Shown here: piece after piece, positions 53,746 through 62,858 of the stretch | How the letters are laid out: each line of letters starts with the position of its first letter | Position numbering within the stretch: position 1 is the first letter of the stretch | Assembly: GCA_964385465.1 (NCBI GenBank) | Contig: CAYLPJ010000019.1 | Span: 1 to 64,000 of the forward strand | Direction of reading: 5' to 3' | Origin: CAYLPJ01 sp964385465 | GTDB taxonomy: Bacteria; Planctomycetota; Phycisphaerae; SM23-33 | Length of the DNA stretch: 64,000 nucleotides | Position numbers and translations under genes: made by a program | Notes under the pieces: generated by a model | What the model was told of the DNA's origin: nothing | The model's input: the letters and a program-made list of their open reading frames with translations, nothing else | The model's database searches: none

Positions 53746-53774
53746 TTGCCGCTTTCCCTGTTTGTGGCTAAATT
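53746..53774 (+). promoter_or_regulatory. Promoter of mraZ and the dcw cluster
   Basis: TTGCCG (53746-53751), a 17-nt spacer and TAAATT (53769-53774), preceded by a T-rich stretch. Transcription would start near 53781, about 33 nt before ATG 53814. The promoter sits within locally AT-rich DNA, unlike its surroundings. Confidence 0.6.
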
Positions 53775-53790
53775 TCCCTACAGCTCCCTA
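53755..53790 (+). promoter_or_regulatory. Putative MraZ operator, TCCCTR repeats
   Basis: TCCCTG (53755-53760), TCCCTA (53775-53780) and TCCCTA (53785-53790), with starts 20 and 10 nt apart, that is on the same face of the helix. On the other strand they read TAGGGA. MraZ of E. coli binds TGGGA-type repeats with 10-bp period in its own promoter. These repeats straddle the -10 box and the predicted start site, fitting autorepression. The motif differs at one base, so the match is inferred. Confidence 0.5.
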
Positions 53791-53813
53791 GTGATGGCGA
53801 AAGGGACCAAGGA

Positions 53814-54293
53814 ATGGCGTTGTTCGTCGGGGAATTCGAGCAGACCATCGATGCCAAGCATCGGATGGCGATCCCGGCGGCGCTGCGAGACCAGCTCGAC
53901 CCTGAGGAAGATGGGGAGCAGTTCATCCTGGTTCTCGGCCCGGACCGCCATCTCTGGTTGTACCCGGACCTTGCGTATCGGCAGTTGCTGGCGAAGCTTC
54001 GTCGTTCGCCGCTGCCGGACCGCAAGAGCCGCCAGATCAGCCTGCTGTTCGCGATGGCAAGGATCGTCAAGCCGGACAAGCAGGGGCGTGTGGTGCTGCC
54101 CGAGAAGTCGATGAAGCGGGCCTCGCTGGCCGAGGATGTCACCCTCGTCGGCGGGTACGACCACATCGAGATCTGGCCCACGGACGAATGGGAGCGTCAC
54201 GTGGAAGAGGGCCTGCCGAACTACGGCGAGGTCCTGTTCGAGGCCGCGGACCGTCTGGAAGCCGACACGGCCGCCCGGGAGGCAACGGACTGA
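53814..54293 (+). CDS. mraZ: Transcriptional regulator MraZ
   Basis: MraZ is an AbrB/SpoVT-like ring-forming DNA binder that represses the dcw operon in E. coli. The 159-residue product has two SpoVT-AbrB repeats. The first begins FVGEFEQTIDAKHRMAIPAALRD, and the second (about 83-125) has KPDKQGRVVLPEKSM. Length is normal. GGGACCAAGGA precedes the ATG. It heads the division cluster. Confidence 0.96.
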   Translation: MALFVGEFEQTIDAKHRMAIPAALRDQLDPEEDGEQFILVLGPDRHLWLYPDLAYRQLLAKLRRSPLPDRKSRQISLLFAMARIVKPDKQGRVVLPEKSMKRASLAEDVTLVGGYDHIEIWPTDEWERHVEEGLPNYGEVLFEAADRLEADTAAREATD

Positions 54294-54368
54294 CTTCCGG
54301 GCGGCATCGTCGTTTCCGCGACGGTTCGCACAGGAGACAACGACCCGATGAGAAAGGAGTCTCCCGAC

Positions 54369-54611
54369 ATGCTCACCACCCACGATGCCCAAGCCGGGAC
54401 GGCGCCGTCGCAAGGACGCGACGGCGGCGGCCTGGCGGAGCTGCGCCGCGAGCTGGCCGACCCGGCGGGACTGACCCACGGAAACCGGCAGCGCCTGCTG
54501 GAGCTGACACGCCGGCTGGCGCGAGTTCAGGCATGTGGAGGTGAGTATGTCAGGGTCGCCCTGTCCGAGCACGCCGCGACGGCGCTGGCGCAGTCGCCGG
54601 CGATGGCCTGA
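54369..54611 (+). CDS. Small hypothetical protein between mraZ and rsmH
   Basis: The short frame is in the right position between mraZ and rsmH. Start ATG 54369 is preferred over ATG 54348 because AAAGGAG (54353-54359) stands at good distance, giving 80 residues. The sequence is Ala/Leu/Arg-rich with helical character (LAELRRELADP, RLLELTRRLARVQ) and no known domain. It may be a real cluster member or an incidental frame. The rsmH start follows its stop by 15 nt. Confidence 0.5.
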   Translation: MLTTHDAQAGTAPSQGRDGGGLAELRRELADPAGLTHGNRQRLLELTRRLARVQACGGEYVRVALSEHAATALAQSPAMA

Positions 54612-54626
54612 GGCGGGGCCGCGCCG

Positions 54627-55556
54627 GTGGGCGACCGACGCGGCGAGCCCCCCGGGCACGTGCCCGTGCTCGTCGAGGAGGTCGTCGCCCTGCTCGACCC
54701 GCCAGGGCGGCGGGTGCTCGTCGACTGCACCGTCGGGCTCGGCGGACACGCCGAGGCCCTGCTGGACGCCGCCGGCGAGCGGGCCGTGCTGCTCGGGATC
54801 GACCTCGACGCCGAAAATCTTCGCCGCGCACGCCGCCGCCTGGAGCGTTTCGGCCGGCGGGTGCGGCTGTTCGAGGCCAACTTCGCCGACGTCCGCGAGG
54901 TGCTCGCCGAGGCCGGCGAGCCGGCGGCGGACCTGCTGCTGGCGGACCTCGGCGTGGCCTCCAGCCAGCTCGACGACGCAGCCCGCGGCCTGAGCTTCCA
55001 GGCTGACGGGCCGCTGGACATGCGGCTGGGCGGGCCCGGCGGAGAAGGGCCCACCGCCGCCGAGCTGGTCAACCGCCTCGATGAGGCGGAGCTGGCCGAG
55101 ATGATCTATCGCTTCGGCGAGGAACGGTACAGCCGGCGGATCGCGCGGGCGATCGCCGAGGCGCGACGTGACAACCGGATCGAGCGCACGCGGCAGTTGG
55201 CGGAGATCGTCGCGCGGGCCCTGCCCCCCCAGGCCAGGAAGGCCCGGCGGGGCGTCCACCCGGCCACGCGGACCTTCCAGGCCCTGCGCCTGGCCGTCAA
55301 CGACGAGCTCGGCAGCCTCGCCAGGCTGCTGGAGGCGCTGCCTGACTGCCTCGCCGACGGCGGGCGGGCCGGCGTGATCAGCTTCCACTCGCTCGAAGAT
55401 CGCCCCGTCAAGCGGCGGTTTGCCGAGCTCGCCGAGGCCGGACGCGCCACGAGCCTGACGCGCAAGCCCGTCACGCCCGGGCGCGCCGAGCAGGCCGCCA
55501 ACCCGCGGAGCCGGTCGGCCAAGCTTCGCGCCATCGAGAACACCCCGACGCCCTGA
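54627..55556 (+). CDS. rsmH: 16S rRNA m4C1402 methyltransferase RsmH
   Basis: RsmH methylates C1402 of 16S rRNA. The 309-residue product starts at GTG 54627 and has HVPVLVEEVVALLDP at the N-terminus. The SAM site is GLGGHAEALLDA with LGIDLDAENLRRA. The signature RTFQALRLAVNDEL and the end with HSLEDRPVKRRF are also present. It follows the small ORF by 15 nt in the order mraZ-rsmH. Confidence 0.97.
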   Translation: MGDRRGEPPGHVPVLVEEVVALLDPPGRRVLVDCTVGLGGHAEALLDAAGERAVLLGIDLDAENLRRARRRLERFGRRVRLFEANFADVREVLAEAGEPAADLLLADLGVASSQLDDAARGLSFQADGPLDMRLGGPGGEGPTAAELVNRLDEAELAEMIYRFGEERYSRRIARAIAEARRDNRIERTRQLAEIVARALPPQARKARRGVHPATRTFQALRLAVNDELGSLARLLEALPDCLADGGRAGVISFHSLEDRPVKRRFAELAEAGRATSLTRKPVTPGRAEQAANPRSRSAKLRAIENTPTP

Positions 55557-55572
55557 CACGGAAGGCAGGCAG

Positions 55573-56550
55573 ATGAGCAAGGAAACGCGAATCGGGCTGT
55601 TGGTAGGGTTGCTGTTCATCATCATGTTCGGGCTGGTCCTCAGCGAGCTGACGGGCACCAGCCAGCTCCCGCCGGTCCCGGCCGCCGCCGAGGAGCACGT
55701 CGGCGCCTACGCCCACACGCCGGTGATCGACGACTACGGCGTCCCGCCGGTGCCGCCTCGGCCGACCGCGCCGCCGTCGCCCGAGGTCTCGCGATCTCAT
55801 CGCGCCGTCGCCTCGGCCGGAGGAACCGGGACCGTCGAGTCGGTCCTCAGCGGCCCTGCCGTCCGAGTGCCGCGCGGCGGGGTGATCGAGTCGGAGGTGC
55901 GTTCCGGCGCGCATGTGCTGGCCGCCCACGAGGCGGGGCGTGGCGAGCGGTCCGAGCCGGCCGTCACGCCCGTGCCCGCGGCGCCGCCTGCGCCTGCGGC
56001 GGCCCCGACCCGCCGTGCCGACCCGCCGGCGCCGCGCCGCCGCGTCTACACCGTCCAGCCGAACGACTCGCTCATCCGCATCGCGCGGAAGGTCTACGGG
56101 GCCGACAAGGCCATGGAGTACAAGCGGATCTACCGCGCCAACCGCGGCGAGCTGCAGGATGAGGGCACGGTCCGTATCGGGCAGGAGCTCGTGATCCCTC
56201 CGCTGCCCGGCGCGACCCCTGAGCCCGCGCCGGCGCGGGCGGGCGGCACGGAACGCCGTCGGGCCCGGACGCCGACGCCGCCGACCGGCGCGCCCAGCCA
56301 CGCGGTCATGACGGCCGAGCAGCTCCAGCGCGACGTCGAGGCCCGCAGCGGCGAGGCCGAGCGCCGCACGCGTCGCCGCTGGAAGGTCTACACCGTACGC
56401 CGGGGCGACAGCCTCTCGAGCATCGCCCGCAGGATGATGGGCAACGACCGCCCGGGGACGGTGCAGAAGCTCTTCCACGCCAACCGCGACCGGCTCGACA
56501 GCCCGCACCTGGTCCCCGTCGGCGTGGAGCTGAGCATCCCCAACGGCTAA
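55573..56550 (+). CDS. Membrane-anchored protein with two LysM domains
   Basis: The 325-residue product has one membrane helix (about 8-27), a Pro/Ala-rich linker and two LysM domains: YTVQPNDSLIRIARKVYG (about 157-210) and YTVRRGDSLSSIARRMMG (about 270-325). LysM binds N-acetylglucosamine-containing glycans such as peptidoglycan. The gene stands between rsmH and the ftsL-like gene, so a role in division or septal peptidoglycan is likely. There is no known catalytic domain. ATG follows GGAAGGCAGGCAG. Confidence 0.88.
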   Translation: MSKETRIGLLVGLLFIIMFGLVLSELTGTSQLPPVPAAAEEHVGAYAHTPVIDDYGVPPVPPRPTAPPSPEVSRSHRAVASAGGTGTVESVLSGPAVRVPRGGVIESEVRSGAHVLAAHEAGRGERSEPAVTPVPAAPPAPAAAPTRRADPPAPRRRVYTVQPNDSLIRIARKVYGADKAMEYKRIYRANRGELQDEGTVRIGQELVIPPLPGATPEPAPARAGGTERRRARTPTPPTGAPSHAVMTAEQLQRDVEARSGEAERRTRRRWKVYTVRRGDSLSSIARRMMGNDRPGTVQKLFHANRDRLDSPHLVPVGVELSIPNG

Positions 56551-56583
56551 CCGCAGACCCGCCCCCGGCGGGAAGGACGCCCC

Positions 56584-56844
56584 GTGAGAATCAGCCTGGT
56601 CATCGTGATGCTGGCCTCCGTCGCCGCGGGGGTGGTGCACCTCCGCCGCGCCCAGACGCGGGCCCACCACCGCGTCCACGAGCTCCAGGTCCGCCAGATC
56701 CTCCTCCGCCGCCGGCTGTACGACCAGCAGGTCACTCTTGGGCGCCTGACGGCCCCCGAGGCCGTCCGCAAGCGGGCCGAATTGCTGAACGTCACCCTGA
56801 CCGACTGCCTCATCCGCCGGGCCGAAATCGCCCGCCGCCGCTGA
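56584..56844 (+). CDS. ftsL: FtsL-like cell division protein
   Basis: The 86-residue product begins at GTG 56584. It has one membrane helix (about 4-20) and a coiled-coil-like helix (RVHELQVRQILLRRRLYDQQVTL as amphipathic pattern), ending in basic residues. FtsL is poorly conserved in sequence, so the call rests on size, topology and position directly before ftsI. With FtsB it would form the FtsQLB-type activator of the septal synthase. Confidence 0.75.
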   Translation: MRISLVIVMLASVAAGVVHLRRAQTRAHHRVHELQVRQILLRRRLYDQQVTLGRLTAPEAVRKRAELLNVTLTDCLIRRAEIARRR

Positions 56845-56867
56845 CCGCACGCAAAGGACGCCGCACG

Positions 56868-58658
56868 ATGGACCGGACCGAGACACGACGCGAGGGGGGG
56901 CGCTGGAGGGCGAACCTCCTGTTCGGCCTGCTCTGCGTCGGCGCGCTGGCCCTGGCCTGCCGACTGGTGCTGCTGGTTCGCGACGGCACGGCGAAGGCGG
57001 CGGTGCGGGCCCGGCGCCAGCAGCGGATGGTCGTTCCGCTGCCCGGTCGTCCGGGCAGCATCTTCGCGCGGACGCGCGGCAGCTACGTGCCCGTTGCCGT
57101 CAGCCGACGCGTGCCGAGCTGCTTCATCGACCCGCTGCTGGTCGAGGACAAGGAGATGCCCGGGGTCTGCATCGCCGTCGGCGAGGCCCTCGGCGTCCAC
57201 CCGGTGCGGCTCCAGGAGCGGTTGGTCCGCCGGCGGAAGAAGCGTTTCCTGTGGGTCAAGCGGTGGATGACCGACGTCGAGGCCGACCGCGTCCGCGAGA
57301 TCGGCCACCCCGGCGTGGCCATCCTCCACGAGTGGCAGCGCGAGTATCCCAACGGCGCGCTGGCCCCCACGGTGGTGGGCTTCCGCCGCCGCGACGGCCT
57401 GCCCGGCGGGGGGATCGAGCTGGCGATGAACCGCACGCTGTCGGCCGACGACGGCGAGCGGGTGATGCTCGCCGACGCCCGGCGCCGCCCGATCTGGCCC
57501 GTCCCGTCCGAGACCGAATGCCCCCGCGACGGCAGCGGCGTGTTCCTCTGCCTCGACGCGGTGATCCAGGACGCCCTCCAGTCCGCCGTGGCCGAGTCCG
57601 TCGGGCAGTTCGACGCCAAGTGGGGCACGGGCGTGGTGATGGACCCGCTGACCGGCGAAGTGCTGGCGATGGCCTCGGCGCCGGCGTACGACCCGTCGGA
57701 GTACCACCGGGCGTCCTCGGCGGGCCGCACGAACCGGGCCGTCTGCGTGCCCTACGAGCCGGGCAGCGCGCTGAAGCCGATCTACGCCGCCGCGGCCGCC
57801 GAGGCCGGCGTGGCGAGCTTCCAGACGCAGATCTACTGCGAGAACGGCGTGTATCACGCCCGTCGCGGCGGTCGGATCAGCGACCACGGGCACCGCTACG
57901 GGCACCTGACGCTCGAGGACGTGGTGGTCCACTCCAGCAACATCGGCATGGCGAAGGTCGGGGAGATGCTGGGCAACCGCGCCCTCCACGAGATCGCCGG
58001 GCGGTTCGGCTTCGGACGGCGGACCGGCGTGGAGGTCCCCGGCGAGAGCCCGGGCATCGTCCGCGATCTCCGCAAGTGGGATGGCTACAGCCTCCGCCGC
58101 GTGCCCTTTGGCCAGGAGATCTCCGTCACCTGCCTCCAACTCGCCACGGCCTTCTCGGCACTGGCCAACGGCGGGGAACTGGTCCGCCCGCGGCTGATCG
58201 ACCGCATCTGCACCGCCGACGGGCGGGTGCTGTGGCAGAGCCACCGCCGCGTCGTCCGCCGCGTGCTCAAGCCCCAGGTCGCCCGCCAGGCCCTCGCGGC
58301 GATGGAGCAGGTTGTCGAGCGAGGCACGGGCAAGCGGTGCAAGCTCGAGCACTGGACGAGCTTCGGGAAGACCGGCACGGCCCAGATCCCCGGACGCGGC
58401 GGCTACGTGGACGGGGCGTACACCGGCACGTTCGTCGGCGGCGCCCCGGCCGGGCAGCCCCGCGTGCTGTGCGTGATCTCGATCTACTGGCCCGACCGCA
58501 GCAAGGGCTACTACGGCTCGAAGGTGGCCGCCCCGTTCGTCCGCAAGGTGCTGCGGCGGACGCTGACGTACCTGAACGTCCCGCCGGACCGCCAGGCGGA
58601 CCGCCTGGAGCCGACCCTCGCCCGCAGCGACGCGCCGCGCGGGCGAACGAATCGATAA
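56868..58658 (+). CDS. ftsI: Penicillin-binding protein 3 / FtsI transpeptidase
   Basis: FtsI crosslinks septal peptidoglycan. The 596-residue product has a short cytoplasmic segment, one membrane helix (about 18-38), a pedestal domain, and the transpeptidase domain. Motifs are in order: S300-A-L-K303 in PGSALKPI, S356-S-N358, and K501-T-G503. The spacing is typical of class B PBPs. It is placed between ftsL and murE as in the standard cluster. It is a class B PBP without an obvious PASTA domain. Confidence 0.95.
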   Translation: MDRTETRREGGRWRANLLFGLLCVGALALACRLVLLVRDGTAKAAVRARRQQRMVVPLPGRPGSIFARTRGSYVPVAVSRRVPSCFIDPLLVEDKEMPGVCIAVGEALGVHPVRLQERLVRRRKKRFLWVKRWMTDVEADRVREIGHPGVAILHEWQREYPNGALAPTVVGFRRRDGLPGGGIELAMNRTLSADDGERVMLADARRRPIWPVPSETECPRDGSGVFLCLDAVIQDALQSAVAESVGQFDAKWGTGVVMDPLTGEVLAMASAPAYDPSEYHRASSAGRTNRAVCVPYEPGSALKPIYAAAAAEAGVASFQTQIYCENGVYHARRGGRISDHGHRYGHLTLEDVVVHSSNIGMAKVGEMLGNRALHEIAGRFGFGRRTGVEVPGESPGIVRDLRKWDGYSLRRVPFGQEISVTCLQLATAFSALANGGELVRPRLIDRICTADGRVLWQSHRRVVRRVLKPQVARQALAAMEQVVERGTGKRCKLEHWTSFGKTGTAQIPGRGGYVDGAYTGTFVGGAPAGQPRVLCVISIYWPDRSKGYYGSKVAAPFVRKVLRRTLTYLNVPPDRQADRLEPTLARSDAPRGRTNR

Positions 58659-58859
58659 CGGGCGCGCCGGCCCGGGCCGCGGACGATCCCGCGGCCGGGC
58701 CGGCCGACAACTGAGTTTCCCAGCGTTGGCCCGGGCTCTCGCCGCACTCGTGGTGCGGCGATCCCGGCCGGCGAGAATAACCCCGCGTATCGGCCAACGC
58801 AACGGGCCGGTGGGCGGAGGCGAGGACCCGCGGCGGGCCCTTGGAGGCCCGCCCACGAC

Positions 58860-60341
58860 ATGGCCATGCGATTCTCGGACCTCCTGGCTTCGGCCGACGT
58901 CGGCGTGATCCGCCGCGACGGCGATGCGGACGTGACCGACGTCGTGGCCGATTCCCGCCTCTGCCGCGCGGGCTGCTGTTTCGTTGCGGTGCCCGGAACC
59001 GCCGTGGACGGGCACCGCTACATCGACCGTGCCGTCGCCGCCGGGGCCGCCGCCGTCGTGTGCAGCGACGCCGCGGCGGCCCCGGCCGGCGGCGAGGTCG
59101 CCGTCGCCGTCGTTGGCGACGCACGCGTCGCGGTCGCCCGCCTCGCCCAGGCCGTCCGCGGCTGGCCCGCACGCAAGCTCCAGTGCATCGCCGTGACCGG
59201 CACCAACGGCAAGACCACGGTGGCCCATCTCGTTCGCGAGCTGCTCGCCGCCGCCGGGCACAGCCCGGCCATGCTGGGCACCATCGCCTACGAGACCGGG
59301 CGACGGACCGCCCCGGCCCAAACGACCACCCCCGACCCGGTCCTGCTCGCCGAGCTGACCGACGAGATGGCCGCCGACGGCCGGACCCACCTGGTCATGG
59401 AAACCTCCTCCCACGCACTCGACCAGCGGCGGACGGCGGGGCTCGCGTTCGACGCCGCCGTGTTCACCAACCTCTCCGGCGACCACCTGGACTACCACGG
59501 CACGATGGACGAGTACGCCCGCGCGAAGCGGCGGCTGTTCGCCGAGCTGGCTGCCGACGCGACGGCGGTGATCAACCGGGACGACCCCGCGGGGGAGTCG
59601 ATGGCGGACGCGACGCCGGCGGCCGTGCGCTGGTATGGCCTGAGCCCGGCGGCGGACGTGTGGGCGAAGATCCGTCGCATCGATGCCGGCGGGACGGCGT
59701 TCGCCCTCCGCGCCGGGCAGCGCGAGATCGAATGCCGCACGCCCCTGATCGGGCGGCACAACGTCTACAACGGCCTGGCCGCCCTCGCCGTCTGCGACGC
59801 CCTCGGCGTGCCGCTCGAGGTCGCCGCCGAAGCCCTGGGGGGCGTCGCGGCCGTGCCGGGCCGGCTCCAGCGCGTCGACACCGACGAACCGTTCGACGTG
59901 TTCGTCGATTACGCCCACACCGACGACGCCCTGGCCAACGTGCTGGGCTCGCTCCGCCCGCTGACCAAGGGGCGGTTGATCCTCGTCTTCGGCTGCGGGG
60001 GCGACCGCGACCGCACCAAGCGCCCCCGCATGGCCGCCACGGCGGAGCGGCTGGCCGATGTCCTCGTCGTCACCAGCGACAACCCGCGCAGCGAACGGCC
60101 CGAGGCGATCCTCGACGACATCCTGGCCGGGCTGAGCCCCGAGGCCCGCTCGGCCGCGACCGTCCGGGCGGACCGCCGGGCGGCCATCGCCGCGGCGGTC
60201 TCGGGGGCGGCGGCCCGCGACGTCGTGCTGATCGCCGGCAAGGGGCACGAGACATACCAGGTCCTCGGCGACCGGCGTGTCCACTTCGACGACGCGGAGG
60301 TCGCCGCCGAGGCCCTCCGCGCGCGGGAGGGGCGCCCGTGA
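58860..60341 (+). CDS. murE: UDP-MurNAc-tripeptide synthetase, meso-diaminopimelate type
   Basis: MurE adds the third residue of the peptidoglycan stem. The 493-residue product has TGTNGKTT near residue 112, TTPDP and METSSHAL for substrate and carbamylated Lys, the FTNLSGDHLDYHG run and the specificity motif DNPR (407-410). That motif selects meso-DAP rather than Lys. Start ATG 58860; a second ATG two codons later is possible. Its stop overlaps the murF start (GTGA). Confidence 0.97.
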   Translation: MAMRFSDLLASADVGVIRRDGDADVTDVVADSRLCRAGCCFVAVPGTAVDGHRYIDRAVAAGAAAVVCSDAAAAPAGGEVAVAVVGDARVAVARLAQAVRGWPARKLQCIAVTGTNGKTTVAHLVRELLAAAGHSPAMLGTIAYETGRRTAPAQTTTPDPVLLAELTDEMAADGRTHLVMETSSHALDQRRTAGLAFDAAVFTNLSGDHLDYHGTMDEYARAKRRLFAELAADATAVINRDDPAGESMADATPAAVRWYGLSPAADVWAKIRRIDAGGTAFALRAGQREIECRTPLIGRHNVYNGLAALAVCDALGVPLEVAAEALGGVAAVPGRLQRVDTDEPFDVFVDYAHTDDALANVLGSLRPLTKGRLILVFGCGGDRDRTKRPRMAATAERLADVLVVTSDNPRSERPEAILDDILAGLSPEARSAATVRADRRAAIAAAVSGAAARDVVLIAGKGHETYQVLGDRRVHFDDAEVAAEALRAREGRP

Positions 60342-61741
60342 AGCCGCTGACCGTCGAGGAGATCCGCCGCGCCGTCCACGCCCGCCGGCGCAGCCGGGGC
60401 GACGATCTCACCGCACGCGGCGTCAGCACCGACAGCCGGTCCGCCGAGCCCGGGGACGCCTTCTTCGCCCTGCGCGGGGAGCGATGCGACGGGCACGACT
60501 TCCTCTCCGCCGCCGCCGAACGCGGCTGTGTCGCGGCCGTGACCGACATGGCCGTCGAGCTGGAGGGCGCCGTTCTCGACGCGTTCCCCGCCGGCGTGCT
60601 GGGCGTGCCCGACACCACGCGGGCGCTGGGGGAGCTGGGGGCGTGGCACCGCGGGGGCTGCGGCGCGACGGTGGTGGCGGTGACCGGGAGCAACGGCAAG
60701 ACGACGGTCAAGCGGATGATCCACCACGTGCTGTCGAGGACGCTGACGGGCACGTGCAGCCCCAAGAGTTTCAACAACGCCATCGGCGTGCCCCTGACGC
60801 TTCTGGCCGCCGACACCGGCGACGACTACACCGTCTGCGAGCTGGGCACCAGCGCCCCCGGCGAGATCGCCGCCCTGGCGGGCATGTGCTCGCCGGACAT
60901 CGCGGTAATCACCTCGGTGGCGCCGGCCCACCTCGAGCGGCTGGGCAGCATCGAGCGGATTGCCGCCGAGAAGGCCTCCATCCTCGGGCCGCTGTCGCCC
61001 GACGGCCTGGCCGTCGTCTGGGCCGACAGCGACGTGCTCCGAAAGACCGTCGCCGGCTACGACCGCCGGATGGTGCTGTTCGGCACGGCCGAGGACGCCG
61101 CCCTCCGCGTCACCGCCCACCAGCCGCAGGGCCCGCGCCAGCGGTTCCAGCTCAACGGGCGGCTGTGGGTGGAGCTGCCCATGCCCGGGCGACACAACGC
61201 CGCCAACGCCCTGGCTGCCATCGCCGTGGCGCGGCGCTTCGGGATCGACGAGGCCGACGCCGCGGCCGCGCTGGCCGACTTCGCCGGCACGGACATGCGA
61301 CTGGCCTGGGAGCGCCTGCCCGACGGGACGCTCATCGACGACGCCTACAACGCCAACCCCGCCTCGCTCGCCGCGGCGGTGGACGTGCTCCGCGCCTGTC
61401 CCGGCCGCCGCCGGGTGCTGATCGTCGGCGATATGCTGGAGCTGGGCGAGACGGCCGACGCCCTCCACGCCGCCGCCGGCCGGGGTGCCGCCGCCGCGGG
61501 CATCGACGTGGTGGTCGCGGTGGGTCCGCTGGCGAAGTCCCTCGCCGCCGGTGCCGCCGAGGGCGGCGCGTCGACGAGCTGCCACGCCGACGCCGGCGCC
61601 GCGGCCGAGGCGATCGGCGAGGCGGTCCGTCCCGGCGACGCGGTGCTGGTCAAGGGCTCGCGGGGGATGGCGATGGAGAGGCTGCTGCCTGCGGTCCGGC
61701 GCGTGCTGGGCGGCGGCGACGGGAAAGGCCACGGCGCGTGA
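60338..61741 (+). CDS. murF: UDP-MurNAc-pentapeptide synthetase
   Basis: MurF adds D-Ala-D-Ala to the UDP-MurNAc tripeptide. The 467-residue product starts at GTG 60338, overlapping murE by 4 nt. It has TGSNGKTT near residue 116, FNNAIGVPLTLL, DDAYNANPASL and GDMLELGE near the end. Length is typical. Stop overlaps the mraY start (GTGA at 61738). Confidence 0.97.
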   Translation: MKPLTVEEIRRAVHARRRSRGDDLTARGVSTDSRSAEPGDAFFALRGERCDGHDFLSAAAERGCVAAVTDMAVELEGAVLDAFPAGVLGVPDTTRALGELGAWHRGGCGATVVAVTGSNGKTTVKRMIHHVLSRTLTGTCSPKSFNNAIGVPLTLLAADTGDDYTVCELGTSAPGEIAALAGMCSPDIAVITSVAPAHLERLGSIERIAAEKASILGPLSPDGLAVVWADSDVLRKTVAGYDRRMVLFGTAEDAALRVTAHQPQGPRQRFQLNGRLWVELPMPGRHNAANALAAIAVARRFGIDEADAAAALADFAGTDMRLAWERLPDGTLIDDAYNANPASLAAAVDVLRACPGRRRVLIVGDMLELGETADALHAAAGRGAAAAGIDVVVAVGPLAKSLAAGAAEGGASTSCHADAGAAAEAIGEAVRPGDAVLVKGSRGMAMERLLPAVRRVLGGGDGKGHGA

Positions 61742-62841
61742 TCTACACCTTCTACCAGGGACTGATCCTTCGAATGACCGGCGCGGCGGTCCTGAGCTTC
61801 CTGATCGTCCTGCTGCTGGGGCCGTGGACGATCCGCCAGCTCATCCGGCGGAAGGTGGGGGACCTGCCGGAGTTCGAGCACGCCGACCTCAACGAGCTGA
61901 CCCGCCACAAGGCCAACACCCCGACGATGGGCGGCGTGCTGATCGCCATTGCCCTGTTCGTGGCGATCCTGGTCTTCGCCAACATGCACAACACGTACGT
62001 TCGCCTGAGCCTGCTGGCGCTGGTCTGGCTGAGCACGCTGGGCGGCTTCGACGATTGGATGAAGCTCAAGGACAGCCCCGACGCCTCGGCCCGCGACGGG
62101 CTGAAGATGTGGGAGAAGCTCATCTTCCAGATCGGCCTGGCGGTGATCCTGGGGATCGGCACGTACTCCTACGGGCGGGCCAGCACCGTCGGGGACGTCA
62201 ACCCCGCCCACAGCCTCTACCTGCCCTTCAGCATCCCGCCGATCCCGCTGACGCTGCTGGCCTACACCGTCATCATGGTCCTGACCACCGTGGGGTCCTC
62301 CAACGCCGTGAACATCACCGACGGCATGGACGGCCTGGCCGCGGGAAACGTGATCATCGTCGCGGCCGTGCTGTTGATCTTCAGCGAGATCGTCGGCGTC
62401 CGCTCCTACACCCGGGCGTTCGGGCTGCCCCTCGTGGCCGGGTCTGCGGAGATGACCGTCGTCTGCGGCGCGGTGATCGGCTCGTGCCTGGGCTTCCTCT
62501 GGTACAACGCCCACCCCGCCCAGGTGTTCATGGGGGACACCGGCTCGCTGCCGCTGGGCGGGCTGCTGGGCTACATCGCCGTCGTCAGCCGGCAGGAGGT
62601 CCTCCTGCTGATCGCCGGCGGCGTGTTCGTCATGGAGGCAGGCAGCGTCGTCCTCCAGGTGGGCTTTTTCAAGTGGACCAAGTGGCGAAGCGGCGGGCAG
62701 GGGCGGCGGGTCTTCCGCTGCGCGCCGCTGCATCACCACTTCCACCTCGGCGGCTGGCCCGAGCCGAAGGTCGTCGTCCGCTTCTGGCTGCTGGGCATCG
62801 TCTTCGCCGCGCTCGCGCTGGCGACGTTGAAACTCCGCTAG
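61738..62841 (+). CDS. mraY: Phospho-N-acetylmuramoyl-pentapeptide transferase
   Basis: MraY transfers phospho-MurNAc-pentapeptide to undecaprenyl phosphate, making lipid I. The 367-residue product, starting GTG 61738, has about ten membrane helices. It carries KANTPTMGGV, GGFDDWMKL with catalytic Asp pair, VNITDGMDGLAAG and the HHH motif PLHHHFHLGGW. Length is typical. Confidence 0.97.
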   Translation: MIYTFYQGLILRMTGAAVLSFLIVLLLGPWTIRQLIRRKVGDLPEFEHADLNELTRHKANTPTMGGVLIAIALFVAILVFANMHNTYVRLSLLALVWLSTLGGFDDWMKLKDSPDASARDGLKMWEKLIFQIGLAVILGIGTYSYGRASTVGDVNPAHSLYLPFSIPPIPLTLLAYTVIMVLTTVGSSNAVNITDGMDGLAAGNVIIVAAVLLIFSEIVGVRSYTRAFGLPLVAGSAEMTVVCGAVIGSCLGFLWYNAHPAQVFMGDTGSLPLGGLLGYIAVVSRQEVLLLIAGGVFVMEAGSVVLQVGFFKWTKWRSGGQGRRVFRCAPLHHHFHLGGWPEPKVVVRFWLLGIVFAALALATLKLR

Positions 62842-62858
62842 CAACAACGGGATCGATC

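Larger units (their letters stand above)
53335..53813. other. 479-nt stretch ahead of mraZ
   Basis: The first about 400 nt hold no gene I can support and no clear terminator for the PEP-CTERM gene. The last 70 nt contain the mraZ promoter and repeated TCCCT boxes. A local run of T residues around 53738-53744 is unusual in this GC-rich DNA. Confidence 0.5.
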
